The notes: a model not told the origin generated them from the sequence alone. Counted from the stretch's first letter, positions 1 to 9,700 are shown. The stretch is DNA of 38,750 bases from Chara braunii (GCA_003427395.1 BFEA01000052.1:1810738-1849487); one strand, 5' to 3'. Numbers and translations: made by a program.

Positions 1-54
<54 letters not shown>
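1..54. repeat. (AG)n microsatellite
   Basis: Uninterrupted AG dinucleotide run at the window edge; it probably continues outside the window. Confidence 0.97.
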
Positions 55-57
<3 letters not shown>

Positions 58-519
58 GGCCACATCGCCGCACTGCTCGGCGGCCTCGCAGACGTACAAC
101 GCCCCCAACCACATCGCACACAGAAATTCACGCTCTGGGAAACGAGGCGGCAAGGACGGCGAACGGAAACAACACAGCAAGGAGGCAGGGTCCGGTTAGG
201 GGGCTCGTGGCGATGGCGGACATGACTGTCACAACCCTGATTACAGGTGAAATTGAGCGGACATCGAAAACCCACACGACTACACAGAGGAGACGTGTTT
301 CCACATCGTCGTCTCATATATATATATATCTATAGTACCAGGACAATGGTAACAATAAATAAAAAAAAAATACAAAAAAAAGAAAAGGCGCGCGGCGACG
401 GATTTTTTGGATCTGTTTTCGTTTTTGTTTTTCGCATTTTCATTGCGGCCCTTCAATTCCCGCCACAGCGCGAAAGTCTAGTACAGATTGTCGGCGGCCC
501 AATAACTGGACCAGCCGAC
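55..519. other. Non-genic stretch
   Basis: No supported gene. It holds a short (TA)n run near 319-332 and A-rich patches near 358-385. The open frames here lack family features and codon character. Confidence 0.5.
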
Positions 520-1012
520 CGTTTTGCTGCCGCTCGATGAAACCCCGCCGTCGGCCGCCCTCTACACCGTGGGGCCTTGGTGCAGTACCCAAGGACTTTG
601 CGAGATCGGTGAGTTGGGGCGGACGACCTCCGAAAAACGCTCCCCTAACTCACCGGTACCAGGGGATTTCGATGGCGGGGGGACCTGTGGTTTAAGTTCC
701 CAAGTCGTGCGAGAGAACGGGATAAACAGTCTGCATTGGGCTTGATCGTCCTCTCTCCGTGGGAAACATCCAAGGCGGGGGTTTGTATGCTTTTGGAGCC
801 GGCCCTGTTATCGATTGGGAGTGGACCCGATTTGTCGAGGGTGATACTTTGCCAACTGGGTGGTGACGGCGCAACCTTTGAGATCCGAGTCTTCGGGCTC
901 GGACGAGGGGAAGGAGTATCAACGGACCACTTCCTAGAGGGTTGGGCGCGTGACGGCTCAGAGTGGGCCAACCCTCTCCGAGTCCTGGGCAACGTGGGTT
1001 GGCCCACTCTGC
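520..1012. repeat. Dispersed hairpin-bearing repeat, copy A
   Basis: Blocks such as GGCGGGGGTTTGT, GAGTGGACC and GAGATCCGAG recur in the same order at 30.8-30.97 kb. A CGGCCGCCCT block near 550 recurs near 32.0 kb. It holds two strong stem-loops: 608-619 with 642-654 (12 bp, one bulge) and 959-974 with 996-1011 (16 bp perfect, 21-nt loop). I see no protein-coding signal, so this is probably a mobile-element fragment or the DNA of a structured RNA. Confidence 0.6.
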
Positions 1013-1049
1013 CACCCTCTAAAATAATATGCCTTCATCTGTACCCTAA

Positions 1050-1130
1050 TAAATAAGGCCTGAACAGCCGTCCACAGATGCAATTTTCCCTACTAAAAAA
1101 GGCCTGAACGGCCGTCCACAGGGAAAACAA
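1050..1130 (+). repeat. Short tandem duplication (about 44 bp)
   Basis: AAGGCCTGAACAGCCGTCCA is followed by a near copy with G for A, each followed by a cytosine/thymine or A-rich spacer. No gene is seen between this and 1238. Confidence 0.6.
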
Positions 1131-1237
1131 AAGCCCTTCATTTTTCCCAAAAAAAACAAAAGTAAAAAAAAGTCCTTCATTTGTCAATCAAATAAGTAAG
1201 ATGCTACCTTCCCAGTCCCACAGCGTCTACGGAACGG

Positions 1238-1341
1238 GCGTCGCTGCACTACTGTCGAAAATGAATCATCCCCTAGAACATGGAAAGATACATCGCCATA
1301 TATTTTGTCGTTTGTGCATGTGGAGAGTAGTGCAGCGACGC
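1238..1341. repeat. Fold-back element, 16-bp perfect arms
   Basis: Arms at 1238-1253 and 1326-1341 are exact inverted copies (GCGTCGCTGCACTACT and its complement) around a 72-bp centre. The size suits a small MITE or a hairpin transcript. Target-site duplications are not clear. Confidence 0.65.
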
Positions 1342-1441
1342 TCGAAGAGCGGGGCACAACCCCCCTGCAGAAACGCTGTAACGGAACAGTAGAAGCCTCG
1401 CCTACACAAAAAATGTTCGACTGCACGTTCGCGCACGGAGC

Positions 1442-1487
1442 GGCCAGATGCATCCATTCCTATGAATAGTAACGGATGCATCTGGCC
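1442..1487. repeat. Perfect 14-bp hairpin
   Basis: GGCCAGATGCATCC at 1442-1455 is the exact inverse of 1474-1487, with an 18-nt loop that itself contains ATTC/GAAT. A CCAGATGCATCC fragment recurs near 1780. Confidence 0.65.
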
Positions 1488-2229
1488 TCTTCGAACGGAC
1501 ATGCACTCGTACTTCTCTCTCGTTTCGACAGTGGTGTCGCGTGGCCCTAACGGTAGATAGATGGAAACGTTGGAGGGGGTCCCTGGTCAAAGTTGGGGGC
1601 TCGACAAATCTGCCGGTCTGGAGGCGCGAAATCCATTTCAATTTCAATTTCAATTTCAATTGCAGAGATTTTCAAAATATGTGGCATTAAGCCGGAACTC
1701 GACTACTGCTACGCTCGTCCTGCCTATTGGGAAAGGAGAGGAAGGGCATTCTAACTTCACTTCTGGACGTAATTGCAGCCAGATGCATCCAGGTCTGGCT
1801 ACAAATGGGGCCAGGTACTTAAGGAATAGTTAGTGCTACAGTAGTGTGAGTGCGCTCACGGACGAGACGGTGGACACGTAGTCTATAGGGAGAAGAGGAA
1901 GACTCGACAAACTACGGGTAGAAGGCTCGCTGCTTTGGTTTCACGTGATTCTTCGAAAAAGAAAAAAAAAGGGGGAAAAAAAAGAGCACTGCTCAACCAC
2001 GTGGCTTCTCAATCACGTGCTCGACTTTTCAGCCACGTGGATCTCATCTCCAAGAGCGGACAGCGAGAGAGGCGTACGTTAATTCCTAACCTAACACAAA
2101 GCAGCGAGCGAGATTTACCTCTGGCCGGCGTAACAGGCATGTACGACCACCCCCTTGAACCACCTCCTCCTGTTAATCCCCTCTGGTCCTTACCCCTTCG
2201 GCCTTTTTGCATGATCGACCTCTGTCTAC
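1488..2229. other. Non-genic stretch with (ATTTCA)n
   Basis: No supported gene. A hexanucleotide run of the type (ATTTCA)n lies at about 1635-1662, and A/G-rich runs lie near 1956-1985. Three CACGTG-type motifs occur at about 1942-2036. Confidence 0.45.
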
Positions 2230-3590
2230 CCCTACTCGCTCTTTCCTCTACCTCCTTTCTCTACCAGAGGTGCCGTGCTGTTCTTCGTTTCTCCTCGCTT
2301 CCTATGTCTACTTCTTTCTTCCTCCTCCCTCCTCCCTCCTCCCTTCACCTCTCCATCCCGCCTCCTTCCTCCTTCCTCCTTCCTCCTTTCCCCCTCCTCC
2401 TTCCTTCTTCCTTCTTTCTCGTTCGTTGTTTCTCCTTCCTTCTTCCTGATCACGTTCTCTCCGTCTTGCCTTCATCCTCCTCTCCCGCGTCATTTGCTCC
2501 TCCTTTTCCCTTTCTCCCATTCTTCTTCCTCCCCGTTCATCTTCTTTCCCATTCATCTTTCATCTTCATCCTTCCTCTGCGCTGACCTTCGTCGTCGATC
2601 TCCTCTCTCTATGTCCTCCTTCCTCCTCCTGTCTCTCCTCCTTCTGTTTTCTTTTTCCTGGTCCCTCTTCCCCCCTGCTTCTCTTCCTCCCTCTTCCTCC
2701 CTCTTCCTCCCTCTTCCTCCCTCTTTCCCCCCCTTCCTCCCTCTTCGTCCCTGCTTCTCCTCCTCCCTCCTTCCGCCTCCTTCCGCCTCCGTCCTCTGGC
2801 CGTTGCGTCTTGGTTCTCGCTGCCTCTTCATGCTCCCTCGCTTGTCGTCCTCCCTCGCTCTTCGTCCTTCTCTGCACGTCCTCCTCATTTTGGCCCTCCT
2901 CCCCCATCCCCCCTTCTCTCTCTCTCTCGCGCTCTCGCTCTCCCTCCCCCTCCCTCTCTCTCCCTCGCTCTCTCTCTCTCCCCCTCCCTCTCTTCTCCCT
3001 CTCCGTTCCTCCTTCCTGCCCCCTTTCCGCCTTCTTCTTTTGCCCTCTTCTCCCTCCCGCACACTTCTCCTTGGATCCTTCCGCCTTGATCTATCTCCCC
3101 CCTTTCCGTTCCCCCACCTTTCCCCTACCTTTCCCCTACCTTTCCCCTACCTTTTCCTTGCCCTTCCTTCGTCTTCCTTCTTCCTCCGTTTGCTTCTGCC
3201 TGCTCCTTCCTCCCACTCCCTGACCTCTCTTCCTCTGCCTCTCTCCTCCTTACTCCCATTTCTTCCTCCTCTTCCTCTTCTTCCTTCCTTCCATCTCTTC
3301 TTTCTCTTTCTTCATCTTGTTCTACCTCTTCCTCTCCTGCTGCTTCCTCCCCCTCCCTCTCCTCTTTTTCTTTCTCCTCCTCCTCCCTCTTCTCCCCCCC
3401 CTCTTTCCCCTACCGCCCCTTTCGCCCGGTCCCCCTGGCTCCGCTGGTCCCCTCTTTCTCCCCTTCCTCCTACTCCCCTCCCTCCCTCCCCGTGCTGGTT
3501 TGTTCACCCTTCACCCACTCTCTCACTCTCTCCATCCGCCGTCAACCTCCATCCACCCCTCCCTCCCTCCCCCGATCATCTCGTGGCACA
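2230..3590 (+). repeat. Long polypyrimidine tract (CCT/CTT/CT)
   Basis: About 1.35 kb in which the + strand is overwhelmingly C and T, in drifting CCTCCTTCCT, CTCTCT and CCCCTACCTTT patterns. The lack of purines removes stop codons, so Ser/Pro/Leu frames appear on + and Arg/Glu/Gly frames on -. These are compositional and not genes. The tract could form triplex (H-DNA). Confidence 0.9.
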
Positions 3591-3740
3591 GTGCTCGCGG
3601 CTAAGAACAGAACATAACTGCGGTTTGGCCACTTAGTGCTTGCCGCTAAGAAAAGAACATAGCTGCGGTTCGAACTCCCTTCCGTCCCCCCCCTCTCTCT
3701 CTCTCTCTCTCTCCCCCCCCCCTTTTCTTCTCTCTCTCTC
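3591..3740 (+). repeat. Short tandem GCTAAGAA repeats plus (CT)n
   Basis: Two near copies of a unit with CTAAGAAnAGAACATA and TGCGGTT lie at 3599-3670, and a third degenerate one near 4131-4160. A (CT)n/C-run follows at 3690-3745. Confidence 0.6.
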
Positions 3741-3840
3741 TCTGTCTCTGTGGATCCGTCAACCTCCGTGCCTTCCCGATCACCTCGTCGTTTGCCTCTT
3801 TGGGCCTACTGGAGTTGCTCACCACTCAGCATCGGCCAAA

Positions 3841-3887
3841 ATTTTGAACGCATCTGGTCACCAAGATTGTCCCGATGCGTTGAAAAT
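3841..3887. repeat. Hairpin beside the MITE
   Basis: ATTTTGAACGCATC (3841-3854) is inverted at 3874-3887 with one mismatch. It lies just upstream of the MITE at 3904 and may be a second small fold-back unit. Confidence 0.55.
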
Positions 3888-3903
3888 CGTGGCGGCGGAT
3901 GGC

Positions 3904-4014
3904 TACCGTCTTCACCCGAATAGAATGCCCGGTCATGATAGCTGCGTATCTGGTGCAACTTTCGGTCCAGATGCACCGATAATGACGGGGCGTTCTATTC
4001 GGGTGAAGACGGTA
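3904..4014 (+). mobile_element. MITE copy 1 (33-bp terminal inverted repeats)
   Basis: The first 33 bases and last 33 bases (3904-3936, 3982-4014) are inverted copies with two mismatches, built on TACCGTCTTCACCCGAATAG. The core contains GTGCAACTTTCGGTCCAGAT. The 111-bp element has no coding capacity. Two more copies at 10338 and 11536 share both termini and core, which supports a real non-autonomous DNA transposon family. Target-site duplication is not clear here. Confidence 0.8.
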
Positions 4015-4182
4015 ATGGTGCAACTAGGGTGATTTCGAAAAACAAAAGAAGAGAGAGACCTCCGGTTCGTTCGAACCCCCCTTTTTCCTAAAAGGGCTCT
4101 CGCTCGAGTCCACCCACCATCAACCCCAGTGCTTGCCGCTAAGAAAAATGGACTACAGTTCCAATCCAACCCCTTTCCTCTC

Positions 4183-4233
4183 CTCCCTTAAATTCAGTGC
4201 TTGCTTGCTGCTTGCTTGCTTGAAAAGAAGAGT

Positions 4234-4266
<33 letters not shown>

Positions 4267-4345
4267 CGAACGCGCGTAGCTCAGTTGGGGTACACACCAG
4301 TGAATTGTTGAAATACAGACGCAAGCTCGAATCCAGACGGAACTA
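4183..4345 (+). mobile_element. tRNA-derived SINE head, copy 1
   Basis: TAGCTCAGTTGG (4277-4288) matches a polymerase III box A and GCTCGAATCC (4325-4334) a box B, about 40 bp apart. The flanks do not form a 7-bp acceptor stem, so this is not an intact tRNA. It follows a long T run. Segment 4183-4345 is repeated in tandem at about 4352-4520. Confidence 0.7.
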
Positions 4346-4351
4346 CCCTCC

Positions 4352-4637
4352 CCCCTTAAATTCAGTGCTTGCTTGCTGCTTGCTTGCTTGAGAAGAAGAG
4401 TTTTTTTTTTCATTTTTTATTTATTTATTATTTTTAAATACCAACGCGCGTAGCTCAGCTGGGGTACACACCAGTGAATTGTTGCAATACAGACGCAAGC
4501 TCGAATCTAGACGGAACTACTAGAATGAATTTCTGAATTACCTGCGGCCGGTCTGTTCCTCGATGATATCTTAAGGCCGTCGCCCTCTTTATAAAAAAGC
4601 AGCAGCTCCAAATAAAAAAATAAATAAATAAAATAAA

Positions 4638-4669
<32 letters not shown>

Positions 4670-4675
4670 AGAAGA
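4352..4675 (+). mobile_element. tRNA-derived SINE, copy 2, with body and A-rich tail
   Basis: Second copy of the head (box A at 4451-4462), followed by a body containing GAATTACCTGCGGCCGGTC and GATGATATCTTAAGG, then an (A/AT)-rich and (CAG)n tail at about 4600-4675. The same body follows a related head at 10.57-10.73 kb. Head, body and tail order is typical of a SINE. Confidence 0.7.
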
Positions 4676-4941
4676 ATAGTGAAAAAGTCAGTGGCCATAG
4701 ACTGCTTTCTCGCACACGCATCGACAAGATGTTTCAATACTTCTCCGCATGTACTGTTCTCAGTTGAAAACGCGCAATTTCCCCGACGCGTTCTCTTGGG
4801 CCCAGGCTGCGCTCCTGGCACTCGCTCCCCTCAGGGGGGGGGTTTCTCCTCAGATCCCCCCCTTACGGCACCACCCCACATTCCGATCAGTCTGAGAATA
4901 GAGAGCCGTCGGCCTTGCCCTCCTCTTATAGAAATACTGAT

Positions 4942-4943
4942 CC

Positions 4944-4999
<56 letters not shown>

Positions 5000-5000
5000 C
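4942..5000 (+). repeat. (TCTA)n microsatellite
   Basis: About fourteen tandem TCTA units. Confidence 0.97.
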
Positions 5001-5437
5001 AGGCGTAGTCGCACACGCTTGTCCTCTATCTACTGCGTCAGTCAGTTACGTATCGGCGGTATATGGCAGAGCGACGTGAAATTCGAATTCAAAATTTCGC
5101 AGCGTAACAACCTTCTGCTTCCTGCCCGCTATTTTTTAAAATTTTTTAATTTTAATCTTATCCCCTTTTTGTGAGTTTCTATAATTACCGCAATTAATAA
5201 AGTGGATATAGCAGAGCGACGTTGCCTTTTTTTTTTTTTTTTGGTTTAATTCTCCTAAGAAAAAGGAAGGAGAGGCAGGGAGGGTGGTCACGGGCGAGGT
5301 CTCCAGCGAAGGACAGCGCCTCACAACGCTGCGCACCCCCCCCAACAAGAAAAGGGGTAGGGATCCCTACTCGCCCCCCCCTTCCAAAAGAAAAAAAGAA
5401 AGGTTATGTATTTCTATCCGAACCCACCACACACAAG

Positions 5438-5475
<38 letters not shown>

Positions 5476-5518
5476 TCGTTTTTTTTTTTCCCGCCACTCG
5501 GTTTCCTGGGCTCCTCTG
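5001..5518. other. Non-genic stretch with poly-T runs
   Basis: No gene supported. Homopolymer T runs lie at about 5226-5242 and 5444-5474, with a C-rich, A-rich patch between. Confidence 0.5.
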
Positions 5519-5625
5519 GGCCCTGCGCGAAGGACATCCGTTAAGAATGAAACGATGCAGAGAAAAGATTAATTAGCATGGACCTTGCGCAAGGATGACA
5601 TGCGTAGATTGGGAAATGGTTCAAG
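5519..5625 (+). ncRNA. U6-like: U6 snRNA-like sequence (probable pseudogene)
   Basis: It contains GGACATCCG, AACGATGCAGAGA, TTAGCATGG, TTGCGCAAGGATGACA and GAAATGGTTCAA in U6 order. Differences from canonical U6: the ACAGAGA box reads GCAGAGA, the spacer before AGC is 11 nt instead of 5, and CCTTGCGC replaces CCCTGCGC. There is no T-run terminator and no plant USE/TATA pair directly upstream. It is probably a retro-copy. Confidence 0.8.
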
Positions 5626-5703
5626 GGCTCATCTGGTCACAGAATGGCGTGGCCGTAGGATCAATCGAAACGCATCCTGCTGAGGCTCCCCCTTCTATTC
5701 CTC

Positions 5704-5715
5704 TGATGATGACGT

Positions 5716-5755
<40 letters not shown>

Positions 5756-5996
5756 AGGGAGGAAGAGGAGTGATGCTGCTGCTGCTGGTGCTACCGATGA
5801 TGAGGATGAAAGGGAGGAAGAATGATTATGATGATGATGATGATGATGAAAGGGAGGAAGAGATGATGATGATGATGATGATGATGATGAAAAGGAGGAA
5901 GAGGAATGATGATGAGTGATGACGCTGATGAAGAAAGGGAGGAGGAAGAGGAATGATGATGACGATGACGATGATGATAATGACGATGATGATGAC

Positions 5997-6027
<31 letters not shown>

Positions 6028-6037
6028 GTGATGGTGC

Positions 6038-6078
<41 letters not shown>

Positions 6079-6132
6079 ACGATGATGACGATGAAAGGGA
6101 GGAGGAAGAGGAGTGATGACGACGACGACGAC

Positions 6133-6184
<52 letters not shown>

Positions 6185-6350
6185 GGCAGGAGCAGTGATG
6201 ACGAGGAGAATGGTGATGATGACAATGAAAGGGAGGAGGAAGTGGAGTGATGATGAGTGATGATGAAGAGTGATGACGTCGATTACGACGATGATGATGA
6301 CAGGGGGGAGGAAGAGGAGTGGTAGCGACGACGACGACGACGACGACGAC

Positions 6351-6391
<41 letters not shown>

Positions 6392-6420
6392 CGACGATGA
6401 TGAAATGGAGATGGAAGAGG
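5704..6420 (+). repeat. (GAT)n / (GAC)n / (GCT)n compound microsatellite
   Basis: Long GAT runs are interspersed with GAC and GCT runs and a recurring GAAAGGGAGGAAGAGGA spacer. The spacer repeats, so this is a higher-order array. Its poly-Asp, poly-Met and poly-His frames are compositional and not genes. Confidence 0.95.
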
Positions 6421-6680
6421 AGTGAGGAGGAGCAAGAGGAGGAGCTAGAGGAGTGAGGAGTGAAGAGTTGAGGAGGAGATGCTGAGTGGATGAAAAGTTA
6501 GGAGACAGAGAAGGAGATGCTGAGTGGATGACAAGTTAGGAGAGGGGGGGAAGGGGGAGGAAGTGGTATATATGGGGGGGAGAGGAGGAGGAAGATGAAG
6601 GATGGTAATCGTGATGATCGCTGATGGAGATAATGTCTGATGCCGCTGATGAGGACATGATAATGATTGATGATGATCAT

Positions 6681-6741
6681 AATGGCGGGAAATCACAATG
6701 GCGGGAAATCATGATGGCGGGAAATCATGATGGCAGGAAAT
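6681..6741 (+). repeat. 16-bp tandem repeat carrying E2F-like sites
   Basis: Four consecutive 16-bp units of ATGGCGGGAAATCAT type. Three contain GGCGGGAAA (6684, 6700, 6716), a match to the E2F/DP consensus TTTSSCGC on the other strand. The fourth is broken (GGCAGGAAA). Confidence 0.75.
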
Positions 6742-6972
6742 AGGGCAGATGTTGAGGAGGAAGGAGAAGCAGAGGGGTGATTAGGGAGGGAGAGGGAGCA
6801 GGAGGAGGGGTAGGGGGTTGGATAAGAGAGGGAGCTGAAGAGGGGAGGGAACACTCGGAGAAGGCGTGTAGGGGAGATTGCGGTCCCCTTCTTCTTCTTT
6901 TCTTTTGTTCTTTTTTTAGCCTCACTGAATTTTGTGGTCCATCATTACTCGCGGGAAAGAAAAAAAAAAAAC
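6742..6972. other. Purine-rich non-genic stretch
   Basis: AGGAGG-rich sequence and no supported gene. Confidence 0.4.
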
Positions 6973-7100
6973 CACCAAAAAAATTATAGGTGATGTTGAT
7001 GTATTCCGTCACCGAAAAAAAAACACCAAAAACTATAGGTGATGTTGATGTATTCCGTCACCGAAAAAAAAACACCAAAAACTATAGGTGATGCCGATGA
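6973..7100 (+). repeat. About 50-bp tandem repeat, three units
   Basis: Units begin at about 6973, 7024 and 7073 with CACCAAAA and contain TATAGGTGATG. The first two end in GTATTCCGTCACCG and the third is truncated. Confidence 0.8.
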
Positions 7101-7410
7101 ACAGTATATATATGCACACCATCACCATCATTAATTGTGTTGATCCCACAGGGTTTGAACTTGAGGTACAGGTTTTCCTTTTTTTTGGCATTTGCGCTCT
7201 GATATTTTTGTGACAATATATATATGATTCACAATGTGACAATATATATATTTTGGGCACACAATATATAAATTTTTTGGGCCCACAGGACCACGGTTTG
7301 AACTGGATGTCCACAGTTCAAACCCTGTGGGAAACAGAAACAGAAATTCAGGAATACCAGAAGAAGTGCAAATCCTGTCAGGAACAAAAAAAAAAAACAA
7401 AAAAAAAAAA
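7101..7410. repeat. TGTGACAATATATAT-type repeats
   Basis: TGTGACAATATATATAT occurs twice here (about 7210, 7238) and again near 8383, preceded by TTTGCGCTCTGAT in two cases. Flanking GGTTTGAACT fragments suggest broken SINE pieces. No gene is seen. Confidence 0.5.
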
Positions 7411-7485
7411 CGATGGGCCAGTTGGTACACACTTGAATTGTTGTTGAAATGCAGACCTGAGTTCGATTCAGATGGGAACTGCCCT
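7411..7485 (+). mobile_element. tRNA-derived SINE head, copy 3
   Basis: GGGCCAGTTGGTACACAC (degenerate box A) and GAGTTCGATTC (box B) lie about 45 bp apart, followed by CAGATGGGAACT. It is related to the heads at 4.27 and 4.45 kb. Confidence 0.6.
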
Positions 7486-7764
7486 ATCTTTTTTCTCCGA
7501 ATACAACGTACGCCGTACGGTCCAATACAGCTGTATGTGGGGGGGGGGTATCTTTGAGTGTAATTGTGACTGTGCCACCTTTTTTTAAAAAATTTTAATG
7601 ATCATTTTGTTAATGTTATTAATTATTAATTATTATTAATTATTAATATTTTTGACAAAAGCGTCCTTATTATCATTCTCAGCGCATTTGCGGGCCATCC
7701 AGATTGCTTAGATCTGACGGTGACCTATCCTTTTTTTTTTTTTTTTTTTTCCCTTATGCCATAG
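7486..7764. other. AT-rich stretch ending in a T run
   Basis: No gene is seen. ATTAATTATTA repeats lie near 7610-7645. A 21-nt T run at about 7731-7750 precedes CATAG, forming a good polypyrimidine tract and 3' splice site for the exon that follows. Confidence 0.45.
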
Positions 7765-8088
7765 CCATTATCAATCTATTGCGACTGCCGCCGTCTGTCC
7801 TGAAGGGTGTCCAACATTTCCTCATTGTACACATCCCTATCACCCAGATATACGTTGTCCCTATTGTGCCCAAGGACGCTATCAGAACTGTATGATGCCG
7901 CACTGTGATGAACGTCCTGCCGTGTTTTTGACACGTGGACAACACGTCCTCTGTCAGGACTGTTTTGATGGGATGGTTCGTGCTAGCCGTCCTGCAGAAT
8001 GCTGTGCTGGCGCAGCTCTCCTTGGGCATCCTTGTGAACATCCACATCATCCTCACCGTAGCTGTCCTATCTGCCGAGGTGGGGGCAG
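7765..8088 (+). CDS. Candidate internal exon, Cys/His-rich RING-like module
   Basis: I do not recognise the gene. A T-run plus ATAG at 7764 makes a 3' splice site, and CAG|GTAAAG at 8088/8089 makes a 5' splice site. The frame between them is open, enters with the last base of a codon and leaves with two bases, so the exon is symmetric (phase 2-2). The peptide has about fourteen Cys in 100 residues, in pairs such as CPYC and CQDC, ending in CPICR. The piece HVLCQDCF followed by CPICR resembles the second half of a RING finger, but the first ligand pairs are irregular. No start, stop or neighbouring exon could be assigned. It may be an orphan exon captured by a repeat. The opposite strand is open too, which weakens the call. 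Confidence 0.4.
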
Positions 8089-8429
8089 GTAAAGAAAAAA
8101 AGAAGAAAAGAAAAAGAGAAAAAAAGAAAAAAAGAAAAAAGAGAAAAAAAGAAAAAAAGAAAAAAGATACGTTGATCTCTTTACCTCTTTGCCTTTTGGC
8201 TGCGTGCAAGTGGGTCCTTGTGACACACGGGGATGGGGGCAGCCAGCGCTCAACCTGTCATCCACGTGGCTGGCCTTGTACGTAAGAGGTTATGAACAGG
8301 TGGAGCTTTCCTTACCTCTTCCCCCTCCCCCTTTTTTCCTTTTCCTTTTTTCTTTCCCCTTTTTTGCGCTCTGATTCACAATGTGACAATATATATGGAC
8401 GGTGACAATAACCCATCTGCTCTCTCATG
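8089..8429. other. Purine run then pyrimidine run, non-genic
   Basis: An (A/G)-only tract at about 8089-8168 is followed by unique sequence and a CT-rich tract near 8310-8362. A TGTGACAATATATAT repeat lies near 8383. No gene is supported. Confidence 0.45.
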
Positions 8430-9240
8430 TGAGCTCTCTTGCTTTTATACTCGGTCCCGCTATTGGGCCCACTTGCGACGCCGTGGTCCTTGTGGTGGTC
8501 CCACTTACGACTCCCTGGTCCGTGTGGTGGTCCCACTTGGTTCGGATCCCCGCTTGGCCGAACCCGTGGCCCGAACCGTGGTCCTGTGGGCCGAACCCCC
8601 CCTGGGACGACGTGGTCCCCTCCTGGACCCAACCCCCTTGGACCTGGCGTGGTTACGGACGACCCCCTGGTCCGTGGCGTGGTCCTACTTACCACCCCCC
8701 CCTGGGCCGGGGTGTTCCCACTTGGTTCAATTCCCCTCCGCGCCGAACCCCTAGCCCGAACCCCTGGGCCGAACGCCTTGCTCGAACCCCTAGCCCGAAC
8801 CCCTGGGCCGAACCCCTTGCTGGAACCGTGGTCCCACTTGGTTCGGATCCTCTTTGGACCGAACCCCCTGGGACGACGTGGTCCCCCCCTGGACCGAACC
8901 CCCCGTGATCCCACTTGGTTCGGATCCTCTTTGGACCGACCCCCCTGGGACGACGTGGTCCCCCCCTGGACCGAACCCCCTTGGAACCTGGCGTGGTCGC
9001 GCACGACCACCCGGTCCGTGGCGTGGTCCTGCTTACGACACCCCCTGGGCTGGGTTGTTCCCACTTGGTCCCACTTGGTCCCAGTTGGTTCCAATTCCCC
9101 CCTCTGCGCCGAACCACTGGCCCGAACCGGGGCGCACTTGGTTCTTCTCCGCTTTGGGCCGAACCCCCTGGGACGACGTGGTGCCCATGGACCAAACCCC
9201 CTGGGACCCGGCGTGGTCCCATCTCAACAACAAGATGAAT
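8430..9240 (+). repeat. GC-rich degenerate satellite (CCGAACCCCCTGGGACGACG type)
   Basis: About 0.8 kb of higher-order tandem repeats built from CCGAACCCCCTGGGACGACG, GTGGTCCC and CCACTTGGTTCGGATCC. Stops are rare on both strands, so overlapping frames of 120-267 codons appear on both. Their peptides are repetitive (Pro-Leu-Gly-Arg-Arg) and I treat them as compositional. Confidence 0.85.
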
Positions 9241-9700
9241 GAACACCAAGCATCCATCCCCACTTAAAAACACACACAAGAAAAAGAAAAAGAGGAAAAA
9301 AAACAGAAAAAACGGAAAAAAAAACAGAAGAAAAAACAAAAAAACAAAAGGAGGACAAAGTATTCGTTCCCTCCGCAATCCCATCAGGCATCGATCTTCA
9401 AAAACCCTAACTCTATAATCAACGAAAAGCACTTTCTATCGCTATCAACCCTCCTCTCTCTCTCCCTCTCTCTCCCTCTCTCTCCCTCTCTCTCCCTCTC
9501 TCCCTCTCTCTCCCTCTCTCTCCCTCTCTCCCTCTGTCTCCCTCTCTCTCTCTCTCCCTCTCTCTCTCTCCCCCTCTCTCTCCCCCTCTCTCCCCCTCTC
9601 TCTCTCCCTTTCTCTCCTTCTCTCTCCCCGTAACAAAAAACGTCGATGCTCTCATCTCTCATACCATCACCGTCCCTACGCATTGCGAAAGCAAGAGAGT
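9241..9700 (+). repeat. A-rich tract and (CT)n microsatellite
   Basis: An A-rich region at 9270-9355, then (CTCTCTCC)n at about 9450-9630. No gene is seen. Confidence 0.8.

Noticed and set aside
245-540. 97-codon frame near the window start
   Set aside because: It crosses a (TA)n run and A-rich DNA with no recognisable feature.
1935-3636. Long + strand frames (up to 453 codons) in the pyrimidine tract, and mirror frames on the - strand
   Set aside because: Low-purine sequence has few stop codons on either strand; the peptides are only Ser/Pro/Leu or Arg/Glu/Gly with no domain.
4268-4345. Functional tRNA gene
   Set aside because: Boxes A and B are present but no acceptor or T-stem pairing; repeated with SINE body, so a SINE head.
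5595-6225. Poly-Asp, poly-Met and poly-His frames
   Set aside because: Direct translations of (GAT)n; no unique sequence.
7754-8209. Minus-strand 151-codon frame over the Cys-rich exon
   Set aside because: It begins in a purine-run translation (Phe-rich) and has no domain; splice signals and Cys pairs favour the + strand. I keep some doubt.
8312-9432. Frames of 247-267 codons on both strands
   Set aside because: They overlap each other on opposite strands and translate a degenerate satellite.
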